This document shows, piece by piece, positions 17,916 to 27,325 of a stretch of DNA of 64,000 nucleotides; positions within the stretch are counted from its first letter, which is position 1; the number at the start of each line of letters is the position of its first letter. The notes beneath the pieces are model-generated. The model was not told the origin of the DNA, did no database searches, and was given only the letters and a program-made list of their open reading frames with translations. This DNA is from Bacteroides pyogenes_A (lineage in GTDB: Bacteria; Bacteroidota; Bacteroidia; Bacteroidales; Bacteroidaceae): the NCBI RefSeq assembly GCF_048595595.1, contig NZ_CP184347.1; one strand, 5' to 3'. Position numbers and translations under genes: made by a program.

Positions 17916-19010
17916 TCATACCCGATGCAATCCATACAACGGCAGTTGCCATCCTAAAGCGGACAAGTTAATGATGCAAAGTACCAATCCCGTCACCCAC
18001 AGTATGAACAGCGACCATTTCAGCACACTTCCCATCGGCTGCCAATGGAACAACTGGCGAAGAATGGAATAAGCCAGTCCGACCAATGGAATACCTATAA
18101 AAAGTACTCCTCCCATGGTGCCGACTACAGTCATTATAGGAGATATCGAAGCCAAAGGTTCCCAGTTAATCGTAGGAATCCATTCGAGCAACAATGCTCC
18201 GCCGCCAATCGCTATGGAGATAATCGCTATCACCAACGCGACAAAAAGAATAGCCAATACGAACAGTACAGGGAAGCAGACAATCAGCAGAGCGATTAAG
18301 AATAATTTGAGTATAAATCCCACCACCGCTACGAAAGCGTCCCCTATCTTCTGAAGAAGCGTACGCGGTTTGTCTGATCTCATATAGTTATTTACTCCGT
18401 CCGCCATCCGTTCAAACCCGTCTGTAACGGTCTTACCGATGTTTTCTACCGTGACGGCTTCGCCCCGCATGCTCAACTTCTCGGCAGCCGTGCGTGCTTC
18501 GGGAATAAGCAACCAGCATACAAGATAGATAATGACCATCGGGAAATAAGGAAGAAATATTAAAGCAATCATTAAAAGGCGCACCACCGTAACGTCCCAC
18601 CCCAAATAAGCGGCCAGGCCTGCGGCTACACCGCCCAACATTTTATTGTCAGGATCGCGAAAACAGCGCCTGCTGCCGCCCGAACGGTCGTTATTCTGTC
18701 TTTTCCCCTTTTCTTTCGGATTTTCTCCCGGTTCATCTCCGCTCTCGGCATCTGCAAGATCTTCCGGTTTTCCCATTCGTGCGATGACTTCCTCTACATC
18801 GGATACAGTTATCACCTGTTTGCTCAGGGAGATTCTCTCCGAGAAGAGTTCGGAGATTCTGTTTTCCATGTCATCCACTATTTCATTCGCCCCCTGTTGT
18901 TTCCGGAAATGCAGACGAAGATTGTTTAAATAATTATCCAGCAAACGATAGGCGTCCTCATCGATGTGATAAACTGTTCCGCCTAAATTTACAGTCAGTG
19001 TCTTTTTCAT
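17916..19010 (-). CDS. PspC-domain membrane protein
   Basis: The chosen ATG at 19008-19010 gives 364 residues starting MKKTLTVNLGGTVYHIDEDA and leaves 19 bp after the PadR gene; an upstream start at 19043 would overlap it. An N-terminal cytoplasmic region (about 1-105) is followed by a PspC domain (DPDNKMLGGVAAGLAAYLGW, then a membrane segment) and several more membrane segments. PspC-type proteins act in envelope-stress signalling in Proteobacteria. In Bacteroidota the PadR-PspC pairing is common, and the role is probably related to membrane state. The pair is very likely controlled by the adjacent PadR protein. Confidence 0.9.
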   Translation of the reverse strand: MKKTLTVNLGGTVYHIDEDAYRLLDNYLNNLRLHFRKQQGANEIVDDMENRISELFSERISLSKQVITVSDVEEVIARMGKPEDLADAESGDEPGENPKEKGKRQNNDRSGGSRRCFRDPDNKMLGGVAAGLAAYLGWDVTVVRLLMIALIFLPYFPMVIIYLVCWLLIPEARTAAEKLSMRGEAVTVENIGKTVTDGFERMADGVNNYMRSDKPRTLLQKIGDAFVAVVGFILKLFLIALLIVCFPVLFVLAILFVALVIAIISIAIGGGALLLEWIPTINWEPLASISPIMTVVGTMGGVLFIGIPLVGLAYSILRQLFHWQPMGSVLKWSLFILWVTGLVLCIINLSALGWQLPLYGLHRV

Positions 19011-19029
19011 TGTTATTTCTTTTTTCAGA

Positions 19030-19356
19030 TTATCTGTTTGCAATATGGTTCACGGTTTCATTCAATTCTTTCCACGAAAGCTCCAACTCCAACAAAGACT
19101 CCTCTCCTTTCGCAGTCAGCCGGTAGTATTTGCGCGGCGGACCTTGTGTCGATTCCACCCACTCATAACTCAATAAATCGTCATTTTTCAAACGCGTTAA
19201 CAATGGATATAAGGTTCCCTCTACCACAATCAGCCTGGCTTCTTTCAGTTTCTGAATAATATCCGAGGCATAAAACGGTTCTTTATGGAGCAACAACAGG
19301 ATGCAATATTCCAACAACCCCTTTCGCATCTGAGACTTTACATTTTCTATATTCAT
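19030..19356 (-). CDS. PadR-family transcriptional regulator
   Basis: The 108-residue protein has a PadR winged helix (MRKGLLEYCILLLLHKEPFYASDI, VVEGTLYPLLTRLKNDDLL, GPPRKYYRLTAKGE) and a short C-terminal dimerisation helix. The ATG at 19354-19356 is preferred to a TTG at 19365. It is the first gene of a two-gene operon with a PspC protein. Two matching operator-like sites lie 38-66 bp upstream, which suggests autoregulation and joint control of PspC. The inducing signal is unknown. Confidence 0.94.
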   Translation of the reverse strand: MNIENVKSQMRKGLLEYCILLLLHKEPFYASDIIQKLKEARLIVVEGTLYPLLTRLKNDDLLSYEWVESTQGPPRKYYRLTAKGEESLLELELSWKELNETVNHIANR

Positions 19357-19393
19357 ATTATTCAAATTTTGTTCAGCAAAAATATATATTTCA

Positions 19394-19422
19394 ATAGTAC
19401 CATGTATAACATAGTACTATGT
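19394..19422. promoter_or_regulatory. PadR operator: duplicated ATAGTACyATGT sites
   Basis: Two copies of ATAGTACyATGT (19394-19405 and 19411-19422) lie 17 bp apart. The second forms a perfect 14-bp palindrome ACATAGTACTATGT (19409-19422). PadR proteins typically bind palindromes with ATGT/ACAT ends. A candidate -7 element TATTTTTG (minus, 19377-19384) lies between the operator and the padR start, so a bound repressor would cover the upstream promoter region. Confidence 0.7.
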
Positions 19423-19520
19423 TTTAAGAACAATTAATATTCTGAGTAGATACGCCTATCCCGCCATATGAACAATCAGGTTATGAAAATGGAAAACATA
19501 CAAGCATAAGCATAACGGTT

Positions 19521-19574
19521 TATATAGAGAAAGGCGGTAACAAATTTGTTTCTTGCTACCGCCTTTTCTATATA
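19521..19574. terminator. Terminator of the peptide-transporter gene
   Basis: A long imperfect inverted repeat (tatatagagaaaggcggtaa against ctaccgccttttctatata) with a GC-rich core starts 14 bp beyond the stop codon of the transporter. It could act in both directions. Confidence 0.7.
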
Positions 19575-19588
19575 ACGAACTATTTCAG

Positions 19589-21253
19589 TTAAGCAACTTT
19601 CTCAAGCTTCTTCATGATCGAGAAGATAAACAATGCGGACAACAAGCAGCATACGATCAATACGCTCCATACCATCCAAAGTTGCATGTCACCCCACAGA
19701 TAGCCGATGATAGAAACCATATAGTTTCCAATGGCTGTGGCCACAAACCAGCCCCCCATCATCATTCCTTTATATTTGGGAGGAGCCACTTTAGATACAA
19801 AAGAGATTCCCATCGGAGAAAGCAACAGCTCGGCAAATGTCAATACCAGATAAGTGGATATCAACCAATTGGGAGAAACCAATGTATCGGGGTCGATTCC
19901 TTTGGCAGCTATCGCGGTAGGTGTAGGCAATCCTATCGATCCTATCGCCAGAATTAAGAAACCGCAGGCTGCAATTACCATACCGATACCGATTTTACGA
20001 GGAGCGGAAGGCTCTTTCTTTCTACTTGCCAGATGAGCAAATACAGCCAAAGATACCGGCGTTAAGGCAACTACGAAGAATGGATTGAACTGTTGGAAGA
20101 TTTGCGGCAGAATTTCTATGGTGTCATCCATTGTATAATAACTTCCTGTCAATATGATCAACGAGGCCAATACAACCACTCCGGAAATAACTTTAGCCTT
20201 TCCGGTTTTAGACTGGAACAAAGAGAACAATCCATATACCGCAATGATGATGAGAACAAGGTTCCATACATCAAAACCGATACGGTTTATTCCGGTAACA
20301 TATTGAGTCGTATAGTCGCGCGCAAAGAATGTCATCGTCAAACCGTTCTGATGGAATGCCATCCAGAAGAAAATAACCACCGCGAAAACAAGTAGCAAAG
20401 CAACAATACGCTGTTTCGTCTGTTCGGGAGTCAGTTCCGGTTCATTATGGTTGTTGGATGTTTTGGCTTGTTTGGAGTTATAATCGGCGTGTTTGTACAT
20501 TGACCGGCAACCAAGGTAAATAGCCATAGAAGCAATTAATGAAATACATGCTACAGCAAAACCGTAATTATAAGCTTCAGAAAGCTTTTCAATGTAGGTC
20601 GAACAAAATGAAGCCATATCACCGGTGAATCCCTGCGCTGCTTTCAATCCTTCCAAAGCGGCGCTTCCTTCCGGCTTGATTGTGCCGTTCAGAAATTGAT
20701 GTGCCAATGAAGGAATCTGCGCATTGTATGTAAAACCGGCGCCGGAGAGCACGTAATTAGTCATTTTGGTCGCAGCTGTAGGAGCAAACAAAGCGCCCAC
20801 ATTGATAGCCATATAGAACAAACTAAAAGCCGTGTCTCTTTTTGAACTGTACTCAGGCGAGTCATAAAGATTACCTACCATTACTTGCAAATTACCTTTA
20901 AAAAAGCCGGTACCGCAAGCTATCAGGAAAAGAGCCCCCAACATCATCATTTTTCCGGTAGAATTGGCAGCCGTAGGAATTGCCAAGAGCAAATAACCGA
21001 CAAACATCACTACGATGCCGATTGTAACAATCTTACCATAGCCGCACTTATCCGCTAAAATACCCCCGACAAGCGGCATGAAATACACAGCGCCCAGGAA
21101 TGATCCAAAAATGGTAGAAGTTTCAGCGGCCGAATAGCCAAACTTTGCTTGCAAAAAGAGTGTAAAGATAGCAAGCATTGTGTAATAGCCAAAGCGCTCT
21201 CCGGTATTGGCAAGAGCCAAAGCATATAAACCTTTCGGTTGTCCTTTAAACAT
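19589..21253 (-). CDS. Proton-dependent oligopeptide transporter (POT/PTR2 family)
   Basis: The 554-residue polytopic protein starts MFKGQPKGLYALALANTGER and has POT-family signatures (ERFGYYTMLAIFTLFL, then GGILADKCGYGKIVTIG with the conserved loop, and FYMAINVGALFAP). About 12-14 hydrophobic segments are visible, with an unusual middle stretch around 320-340. POT carriers import di- and tripeptides with protons. The S9 peptidase upstream could supply its substrates, though the two are not cotranscribed. No regulator is directly adjacent. Confidence 0.94.
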   Translation of the reverse strand: MFKGQPKGLYALALANTGERFGYYTMLAIFTLFLQAKFGYSAAETSTIFGSFLGAVYFMPLVGGILADKCGYGKIVTIGIVVMFVGYLLLAIPTAANSTGKMMMLGALFLIACGTGFFKGNLQVMVGNLYDSPEYSSKRDTAFSLFYMAINVGALFAPTAATKMTNYVLSGAGFTYNAQIPSLAHQFLNGTIKPEGSAALEGLKAAQGFTGDMASFCSTYIEKLSEAYNYGFAVACISLIASMAIYLGCRSMYKHADYNSKQAKTSNNHNEPELTPEQTKQRIVALLLVFAVVIFFWMAFHQNGLTMTFFARDYTTQYVTGINRIGFDVWNLVLIIIAVYGLFSLFQSKTGKAKVISGVVVLASLIILTGSYYTMDDTIEILPQIFQQFNPFFVVALTPVSLAVFAHLASRKKEPSAPRKIGIGMVIAACGFLILAIGSIGLPTPTAIAAKGIDPDTLVSPNWLISTYLVLTFAELLLSPMGISFVSKVAPPKYKGMMMGGWFVATAIGNYMVSIIGYLWGDMQLWMVWSVLIVCCLLSALFIFSIMKKLEKVA

Positions 21254-21343
21254 ACAAATTTAAATATTAGATTAATAAAAATGATTATTTCCTGCAAATA
21301 TATACTTTTTCCTGAATTATTCAGCAATTATCAATAAAAGTTG

Positions 21344-21820
21344 TCATTCAAACAAACGGCAGACTTCCGCTTTCAATTCCCTGATCAAGTCATCCGGAGA
21401 TATTTTTATCTGCAATCCCCGTACACCTGCGCTTATATAGATGTGTGGGCACTGAAGGCAAGTGTCGTGAATATATGTGGGAAAATGCTTTTTCATCCCG
21501 ATAGGCGAACATCCTCCGCGTATGTATCCGGTGAGCGGAAGAAGCTCCTTCATAGGAATCAGATCGCATTTTTTGTTTCCGGATACTTTGGCGGCAAGTT
21601 TCAGGTCGACTTCATGCTCTCCGGGAATAACGCATACAAAATAACCGCTTTTATCACCGTGCAATACAAGCGTCTTGAATACTTGCTCTATGTTTTCTCC
21701 CAAGCCGGCAGCTACATGCACTGCGCTTAAGTCGTTTTCATCCACCTCGTAAGGAATAAGCTCATAAGGAATCTTGGCCTTGTCGAGCAGGCGGGCGGCA
21801 TTCGTTTTATTGATTTTCAT
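21344..21820 (-). CDS. ybaK: YbaK/EbsC-type Cys-tRNA(Pro) deacylase
   Basis: With the ATG at 21818-21820 the protein has 158 residues (MKINKTNAARLLDKAKIPYE). A longer TTG start would overlap the end of uvrA. The sequence shows the YbaK core: QVFKTLVLHGDKSGYFVCVIPGEHEVDLKLAAKVSGNKK, with the catalytic-region lysine in FKTLV, and GCSPIGMKK. These enzymes hydrolyse cysteine wrongly attached to tRNA-Pro by prolyl-tRNA synthetase. Its presence fits the editing-domain-free ProRS encoded at 12549-14042. Confidence 0.94.
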   Translation of the reverse strand: MKINKTNAARLLDKAKIPYELIPYEVDENDLSAVHVAAGLGENIEQVFKTLVLHGDKSGYFVCVIPGEHEVDLKLAAKVSGNKKCDLIPMKELLPLTGYIRGGCSPIGMKKHFPTYIHDTCLQCPHIYISAGVRGLQIKISPDDLIRELKAEVCRLFE

Positions 21821-21849
21821 TTTCGTAGTTCGTATATATAGATTTTTAA

Positions 21850-24690
21850 TCAACCTCCGATTTCTTCCCTCAAAAACTTTGGAGTATATCCTTGCAGGCT
21901 TTTTGCCACTTCTTCGGGGGGTCCGGCGCTCAATACTTCACCACCGCCTTTTCCGCCTTCGGGTCCCATATCGATTAGATAGTCCGCCATTTTGATGACA
22001 TCGAGGTTATGCTCGATTACAATCACCGTATTCCCTTTATCGACCAATTTATTAAGTACTCCCATCAGTACGCGGATGTCTTCAAAATGAAGTCCTGTAG
22101 TGGGCTCGTCAAGAATATAAAGCGTTTTGCCGGTATCTCTTTTTGCCAGCTCCGTTGCCAGTTTCACACGCTGGCTTTCTCCGCCGGAAAGTGTGGTAGA
22201 TGATTGACCGAGTTTGATATAACCCAATCCGACATCTTGCAGCACCTTTATTTTGTTCAGGATCTGCGGAACGTTCTCGAAGAACTCGACGGCACGGTTG
22301 ATGGTCATATCGAGCACATCGGCTATCGATTTTCCTTTGAAACGTACTTCCAGCGTTTCCCGATTGTAGCGTTTGCCGTGACAAACCTCACAAGGCACGT
22401 AGACATCGGGGAGAAAATTCATTTCAATGGTTTTATATCCGTTTCCTGAACAGGCCTCGCAACGCCCTCCCGAAACATTGAAAGAGAAACGTCCCGGTTT
22501 ATATCCGCGAATCTTTGCTTCAGGCAGGCCGACAAACAGGTTGCGGATGTCGGAGAACACACCGGTATAGGTAGCGGGATTGGAGCGTGGAGTACGGCCT
22601 AAAGGCGATTGGTCGACATTCACCACCTTATCTATATGCTCTATACCTTCAATGGAGTCATACTCCAGCGGGTCTTGCAAGGAACGGTAGAATTTCTGTG
22701 AAAGAATCGGCTGTAATGTTTCATTAACCAAGGTAGACTTTCCGCTGCCGGACACTCCGGTCACACAGATCAATCTGCCTAACGGGAATTCGACATCCAC
22801 ATTTTTCAGATTATTCCCTTTCGCCCCCTTTAGCCGTATCGCCAGGCCGTTCCCTTTTCTACGCTTGGTGGGAACCTCTATTTTCATCTTTCCGTTCAAA
22901 TATTGCGAAGTCATAGTATTCGTCTTCAACATTTCTTGCGGAACACCGGCGAAAACAACTTCTCCTCCGAGTCTTCCGGCTTTAGGTCCCATGTCTATTA
23001 CATAGTCGGCCGCCAGCATCATGTCTTTATCGTGCTCCACCACAATAACGGAATTGCCCATATCGCGGAGTTCTTTCAAAGAATGAATCAGCCGGAGGTT
23101 GTCGCGCTGGTGCAACCCGATGCTCGGTTCATCTAAAATATAGAGCACATTGACCAATTGTGAACCGATTTGTGTCGCCAGTCGTATGCGCTGGCTTTCA
23201 CCTCCGGAAAGACTTACGGAACTCCGGTTTAAAGCCAGATAATCCAACCCCACATCCAACAGGAATTTCAGGCGCGTGCGGATTTCTTTCAGTATTTCTG
23301 CGGCTATTTTCTTTTGTTTGTCCGAGAGAAAAGCATCGACGTTCATCAGCCAGTCATACAATTCATTGATGTCCATATTCGCCAATTCGTTGATGTTCTT
23401 GTCGTGAATCCGGAAGTGCAACGCTTCTTTATTCAGGCGCGCTCCTTTGCATTCGGGGCAAACAGCCGTCTTGGCAAATTGTTCCGCCCATTTTTGCGCC
23501 GTAGCCGAGGCGTCTTTCTCTTGCAACATCTGGATATATTTGACAATGCCCTCGTAGGTTACAAAATAATCGGAGGATGTTCCTATCATCGAATTCTTAA
23601 TTTTAATACGTTCGTCCGATCCATGTAAAATTTCCTCAAGCGCATCTTCCGGCAGCTCTTTTACAGGGGTTTTCAATCCGGCGTCGTATTTTTCGAGCAA
23701 AGCGGCAATCTGCCAAAAGATCATTGTGTTTTTGTATTTCCCTAAGGGTGCTATGGCCCCTTCGTGAATGGAAAGCTCCCGGTCGGGAATCACTTTATCT
23801 ATATCGATTTGGTTGACTATGCCCAGCCCTTTGCATTTCGGACAGGCTCCTTGCGGAGAGTTAAAAGAAAAATTGTGCGGCGCAGGCTCGCGATAAGACA
23901 ACCCCGTGACAGGACACATCAGACGTTTGCTGTAATGGCGGATGCTTTCGGTCTGGGCATCCAGAATCATCAGCAGGCCGTCTCCCTGCCTCATGGCAGT
24001 TGCCACGCTCTGTTTCAAACGTTTATCATCCTTGTCGGCTACAACCAATTTGTCGATTACAACCTCGATGTCGTGATTCTTATACCGATCGACTTTCATG
24101 CCATGCGTTATTTCACGTACATCCCCGTCTACACGCACATACAAGTAACCCTTTTTGCGTACCTGTTCGAACAACTCTTTGTAATGTCCCTTGCGCGAAC
24201 GCACCAATGGAGCGAGTAAAAATATCTTTTTACCTTTATAATCATTTAAAATCAGCTCGATGATTTGCTCTTCGGTGTATTTTACCATCTTTTCGCCCGA
24301 CAAATAAGAATAAGCTATACCGGCGCGAGCATAAAGCAGACGAAGATAATCGTATATCTCCGTCGTAGTGCCCACCGTAGAACGCGGATTTTTATTGGTC
24401 GTTTTCTGTTCGATAGAGATCACCGGACTCAATCCCGTGATCTTATCTACGTCGGGACGTTCCAGATTTCCCAGAAAGTTGCGGGCGTATGCTGAGAAGG
24501 TTTCGATATAGCGACGTTGCCCTTCGGCAAATATCGTATCGAATGCCAGAGAAGACTTCCCGCTACCGCTCAATCCGGTTATCACGGTGAGACTGTCGCG
24601 AGGTATTTCGGCATCGATATTCTTCAAGTTGTGCACACGCGCCCCGTACACGTTGATATATTCCGTTTCCTGCATAATCTTTTCTTTCAT
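21850..24690 (-). CDS. uvrA: Excinuclease ABC subunit A
   Basis: UvrA is the damage-sensing ATPase of nucleotide excision repair and loads UvrB. The 946-residue protein has two ABC ATPase modules (GLSGSGKSSLAFDT and GVSGSGKSTLVNET; LSGGESQRIRLATQIGS and LSGGESQRVKLATELAK) and two zinc fingers (CPVTGLSY...CPKCKG and CEACSGNG...CEVCHG). A second in-frame ATG at 24673-24675 is a better start: a -7 element TAATTTTG at 24699-24706 would leave almost no leader for the first one. uvrB lies about 6.5 kb away on the other strand. Confidence 0.97.
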   Translation of the reverse strand: MKEKIMQETEYINVYGARVHNLKNIDAEIPRDSLTVITGLSGSGKSSLAFDTIFAEGQRRYIETFSAYARNFLGNLERPDVDKITGLSPVISIEQKTTNKNPRSTVGTTTEIYDYLRLLYARAGIAYSYLSGEKMVKYTEEQIIELILNDYKGKKIFLLAPLVRSRKGHYKELFEQVRKKGYLYVRVDGDVREITHGMKVDRYKNHDIEVVIDKLVVADKDDKRLKQSVATAMRQGDGLLMILDAQTESIRHYSKRLMCPVTGLSYREPAPHNFSFNSPQGACPKCKGLGIVNQIDIDKVIPDRELSIHEGAIAPLGKYKNTMIFWQIAALLEKYDAGLKTPVKELPEDALEEILHGSDERIKIKNSMIGTSSDYFVTYEGIVKYIQMLQEKDASATAQKWAEQFAKTAVCPECKGARLNKEALHFRIHDKNINELANMDINELYDWLMNVDAFLSDKQKKIAAEILKEIRTRLKFLLDVGLDYLALNRSSVSLSGGESQRIRLATQIGSQLVNVLYILDEPSIGLHQRDNLRLIHSLKELRDMGNSVIVVEHDKDMMLAADYVIDMGPKAGRLGGEVVFAGVPQEMLKTNTMTSQYLNGKMKIEVPTKRRKGNGLAIRLKGAKGNNLKNVDVEFPLGRLICVTGVSGSGKSTLVNETLQPILSQKFYRSLQDPLEYDSIEGIEHIDKVVNVDQSPLGRTPRSNPATYTGVFSDIRNLFVGLPEAKIRGYKPGRFSFNVSGGRCEACSGNGYKTIEMNFLPDVYVPCEVCHGKRYNRETLEVRFKGKSIADVLDMTINRAVEFFENVPQILNKIKVLQDVGLGYIKLGQSSTTLSGGESQRVKLATELAKRDTGKTLYILDEPTTGLHFEDIRVLMGVLNKLVDKGNTVIVIEHNLDVIKMADYLIDMGPEGGKGGGEVLSAGPPEEVAKSLQGYTPKFLREEIGG

Positions 24691-24698
24691 AAATGCTG

Positions 24699-24706
24699 CA
24701 AAATTA
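24699..24706 (-). promoter_or_regulatory. -7 promoter element for uvrA
   Basis: The minus strand reads TAATTTTG. It favours the uvrA start at 24675 over 24690. No -33 TTG is evident and no SOS-box-like palindrome was seen. Confidence 0.4.
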
Positions 24707-24791
24707 ATGTTTCCACATGAAATATGCTCCTAAAAAAGCACAATATTATTTTCTTAACTCAAATCTTATGAAGATATAATACATTTATTTG

Positions 24792-24799
24792 TACCTTTG
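24792..24799 (+). promoter_or_regulatory. -7 promoter element for the LysM/binding-protein gene
   Basis: TACCTTTG matches TAnnTTTG exactly and is followed after 34 bp by the ATG at 24834. Confidence 0.5.
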
Positions 24800-24833
24800 T
24801 TTTTTAATTTAAAGAACTAACCGTTATAAATTA

Positions 24834-26594
24834 ATGAAACTAATCAGTCGAATATCCTTGCTTTTGCTTTTTATAAGCATTTCATATACTATGGGTTATG
24901 CACAGGAGAATCAATCTTACTTTTTGCATACCATCGAAAAAGGTCAGAGTTTATACTCCATATCCGGTATGTATAACGTCACTACGACCGACATCATCCG
25001 TTTGAATCCGGGATGTGAAGATAAAATATACGTCGGCCAAACCCTCAAAATTCCCAAAGGTAAGGAGATACAGCAAGGGGAAACGTTTCATACCATCCAA
25101 GCCGGAGAAACTCTGTATAAACTGACGACCGTATATGGCGTGTCGGCGAAAGTCATTTGCGATGCCAATCCGGGCTTAAGCGCCGAGAATTTCCGTATCG
25201 GGCAAGTCATACGTATTCCGCTGGAGAAAGATGCGGTCTCCGTCAAACAAGAGTTACCGGCAAGCAAACCGATTAAAGGTCCGGTGCAGTCGAGATGCAA
25301 AGACATGCATAAAGTAAAACGTAAAGAAACGATTTTCAGTGTAAGCCGTCAATACGGAATCAGCGAAAAGGAGTTGATTGCCGCCAATCCGGAATTGAAA
25401 GAAGGAATGAAAAAAGGACAGTTTCTTTGTATTCCTTATCCGGGTGCTGCCTTGCTAAATCCCTCTCAATCGGAGAGTCAGCCTGCCACTCCTCCAAGCA
25501 ATAGCGAGCTTTTCCGTGAAAATAGAGAAACTCCTCGGGAAATTTCCACCATAAAAGCGGCTGTTCTGCTACCTTTTCAGGAAGACAAGCGAATGGTGGA
25601 ATATTACGAAGGTTTCCTGATGGCGATAGATAGCCTGAAACGCACCGGAACTTCCGTAGATTTGTATGTATACGATTGCGGTAAAGAGACTTCTTCGTTG
25701 AATGTGATTCTGGCCAAAGAAGAGATGAAAAGAATGGATGTCATATTCGGTCCTATGCATCAGCAGCAAATCAAGCCTTTGTCTGCTTTTGCCCAAAAGA
25801 ATAATATCCGACTTGTGATTCCTTTCTCTTCCAGAGGACAAGAAGTTTTCAAAAATCCTCTCGTCTATCAGATCAATACGCCTCAATCTTATTTGTATTC
25901 GGAGGTCTACGAACATTTTACCCGTCAGTTTCCTAATGCTCACGTCATATTCATGGAAGCAGCCAATGATGACAAGGAAAAAGCCGATTTCATCAGCGGC
26001 ATGAAGCAAGATTTGAAAAATAAAGGAGTAACGATGAGCTTTGTCAGTGAAAATGCCGATAAAAGCACGCTTAAAGCTGCCGTTCGTGAAAATAAGGAGA
26101 ATATTTTCATACCGACATCAGGAAGCAATATCACACTCATAAAGATTCTTCCGCAGCTGACGTTGCTGGTGAGAGAAACTACGGAGCAAAACATACATTT
26201 GTTCGGCTATCCGGAATGGCAAACTTACACCCGCGACCATTTGGACAGCTTCTTTGAATTGGATGTGTATTTTTATTCGTCTTTCTATACCAATACTTTA
26301 TTCCCTGCTGCCGTACAATTCACAAACGCTTATCATAAATGGTACAGTAAAGATTTAGCGAGTAAATATCCCAGTTACGGGATGCTTGGCTTCGATACGG
26401 CATTCTTTTTCCTGAAAGGTTTGACAAGGTATGGGTCGGAATTGGAGAAAAATCTCGATAAAATGAATCTGACACCTATTCAAACAGGATTTAAATTTGA
26501 ACGGGTGAATAATTGGGGAGGATTTATCAATAAAAAAGTATTCTTCATTCATTTCACCAGAAATTTTGAATTAGTAAAACTTGACTTCGAATAA
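24834..26594 (+). CDS. Triple-LysM protein with periplasmic-binding-like domain
   Basis: The 586-residue protein has a signal peptide (about 1-23), then three LysM domains at about 30-75 (IEKGQSLYSISGMYNV), 86-130 (IQAGETLYKLTTVYGV) and 157-202 (VKRKETIFSVSRQYGI). Residues about 245-586 form a type-I periplasmic-binding-protein-like domain (AVLLPFQEDKRMVEYYEGFLMAI, IFGPMHQQQIKPL). LysM should hold it to peptidoglycan in the periplasm. There is no transporter nearby, so it is not an ordinary uptake receptor. E. coli LpoA, a regulator of penicillin-binding protein 1A, has a related fold, which is a possible analogy. The next gene encodes an outer-membrane barrel and is probably cotranscribed. 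Confidence 0.9.
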   Translation: MKLISRISLLLLFISISYTMGYAQENQSYFLHTIEKGQSLYSISGMYNVTTTDIIRLNPGCEDKIYVGQTLKIPKGKEIQQGETFHTIQAGETLYKLTTVYGVSAKVICDANPGLSAENFRIGQVIRIPLEKDAVSVKQELPASKPIKGPVQSRCKDMHKVKRKETIFSVSRQYGISEKELIAANPELKEGMKKGQFLCIPYPGAALLNPSQSESQPATPPSNSELFRENRETPREISTIKAAVLLPFQEDKRMVEYYEGFLMAIDSLKRTGTSVDLYVYDCGKETSSLNVILAKEEMKRMDVIFGPMHQQQIKPLSAFAQKNNIRLVIPFSSRGQEVFKNPLVYQINTPQSYLYSEVYEHFTRQFPNAHVIFMEAANDDKEKADFISGMKQDLKNKGVTMSFVSENADKSTLKAAVRENKENIFIPTSGSNITLIKILPQLTLLVRETTEQNIHLFGYPEWQTYTRDHLDSFFELDVYFYSSFYTNTLFPAAVQFTNAYHKWYSKDLASKYPSYGMLGFDTAFFFLKGLTRYGSELEKNLDKMNLTPIQTGFKFERVNNWGGFINKKVFFIHFTRNFELVKLDFE

Positions 26595-26605
26595 GAAAGA
26601 CGAGT

Positions 26606-27325
26606 ATGATAAAAATGAAATCGCTTTTGATTGCCTTCATTCTAATGACGGTTCTCACACTTCCAAGTATTGCTCAGATAGGTGAACTTCGCCATAACTT
26701 TTCCGTGGGTGTAAACGGAGGTCTTAATTTAAACAAATGTTTCTTCACTCCTACCATCAAGCAAAAGACATTGTTGGGAATGACCGGTGGAGTTACCGCG
26801 CGTTATATTTCCGAGAAATATTTCTCGATGATTTGCGGCGCGCAGCTTGAAGTAAACTTTTCGCAACGCGGATGGGATGAATTGTTTGAAACTGTGAATG
26901 AAAAAGGACAAACGGTAAAAGATGCTACACGGGGATATACTCGCAAAATGAGCTACATCGACGTTCCTTTTCTTGCGCATCTGGCTTTCGGTCATGAAAA
27001 AGGATTGCAGTTTTTTATCCATGCGGGACCTCAGATTGGATTCTTGATCGGAGAATCGGAAGAAAAACAAAATATAGATATGAATACTCTGACCGATACT
27101 CAAAAAGCCGTATACGGAGGTAAGATCAACAATAAGTTCGACTATGGAATCGTCGGTGGCGGAGGTATAGAGCTTAAGACAAAGAAAGCCGGCAATCTGT
27201 TGCTCGAAGGGCGTTACTACTTTGCTTTATCCGATTTTTACAGCACTACCAAGAAAGATTACTTCTCCCGTGCTGCGCACGGGAGAATCAGTGTGAAAAT
27301 TACTTATCTGTTTGATTTGAAATAA
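26606..27325 (+). CDS. Outer-membrane beta-barrel protein (porin-like family)
   Basis: The 239-residue protein has a signal peptide (MIKMKSLLIAFILMTVLTLPSIAQ) and alternating amphipathic strands typical of the small eight-stranded barrel family common in Bacteroidota (GELRHNFSVGVNGGLNLN, GIVGGGGIELKTKKAGNLLLEGRYYFALSDF). It ends in the aromatic sequence TYLFDLK, a C-terminal strand suited to BAM recognition. The start lies 11 bp after the LysM/binding-protein gene, so the two are likely cotranscribed and may act together at the cell wall and outer membrane. Confidence 0.88.
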   Translation: MIKMKSLLIAFILMTVLTLPSIAQIGELRHNFSVGVNGGLNLNKCFFTPTIKQKTLLGMTGGVTARYISEKYFSMICGAQLEVNFSQRGWDELFETVNEKGQTVKDATRGYTRKMSYIDVPFLAHLAFGHEKGLQFFIHAGPQIGFLIGESEEKQNIDMNTLTDTQKAVYGGKINNKFDYGIVGGGGIELKTKKAGNLLLEGRYYFALSDFYSTTKKDYFSRAAHGRISVKITYLFDLK

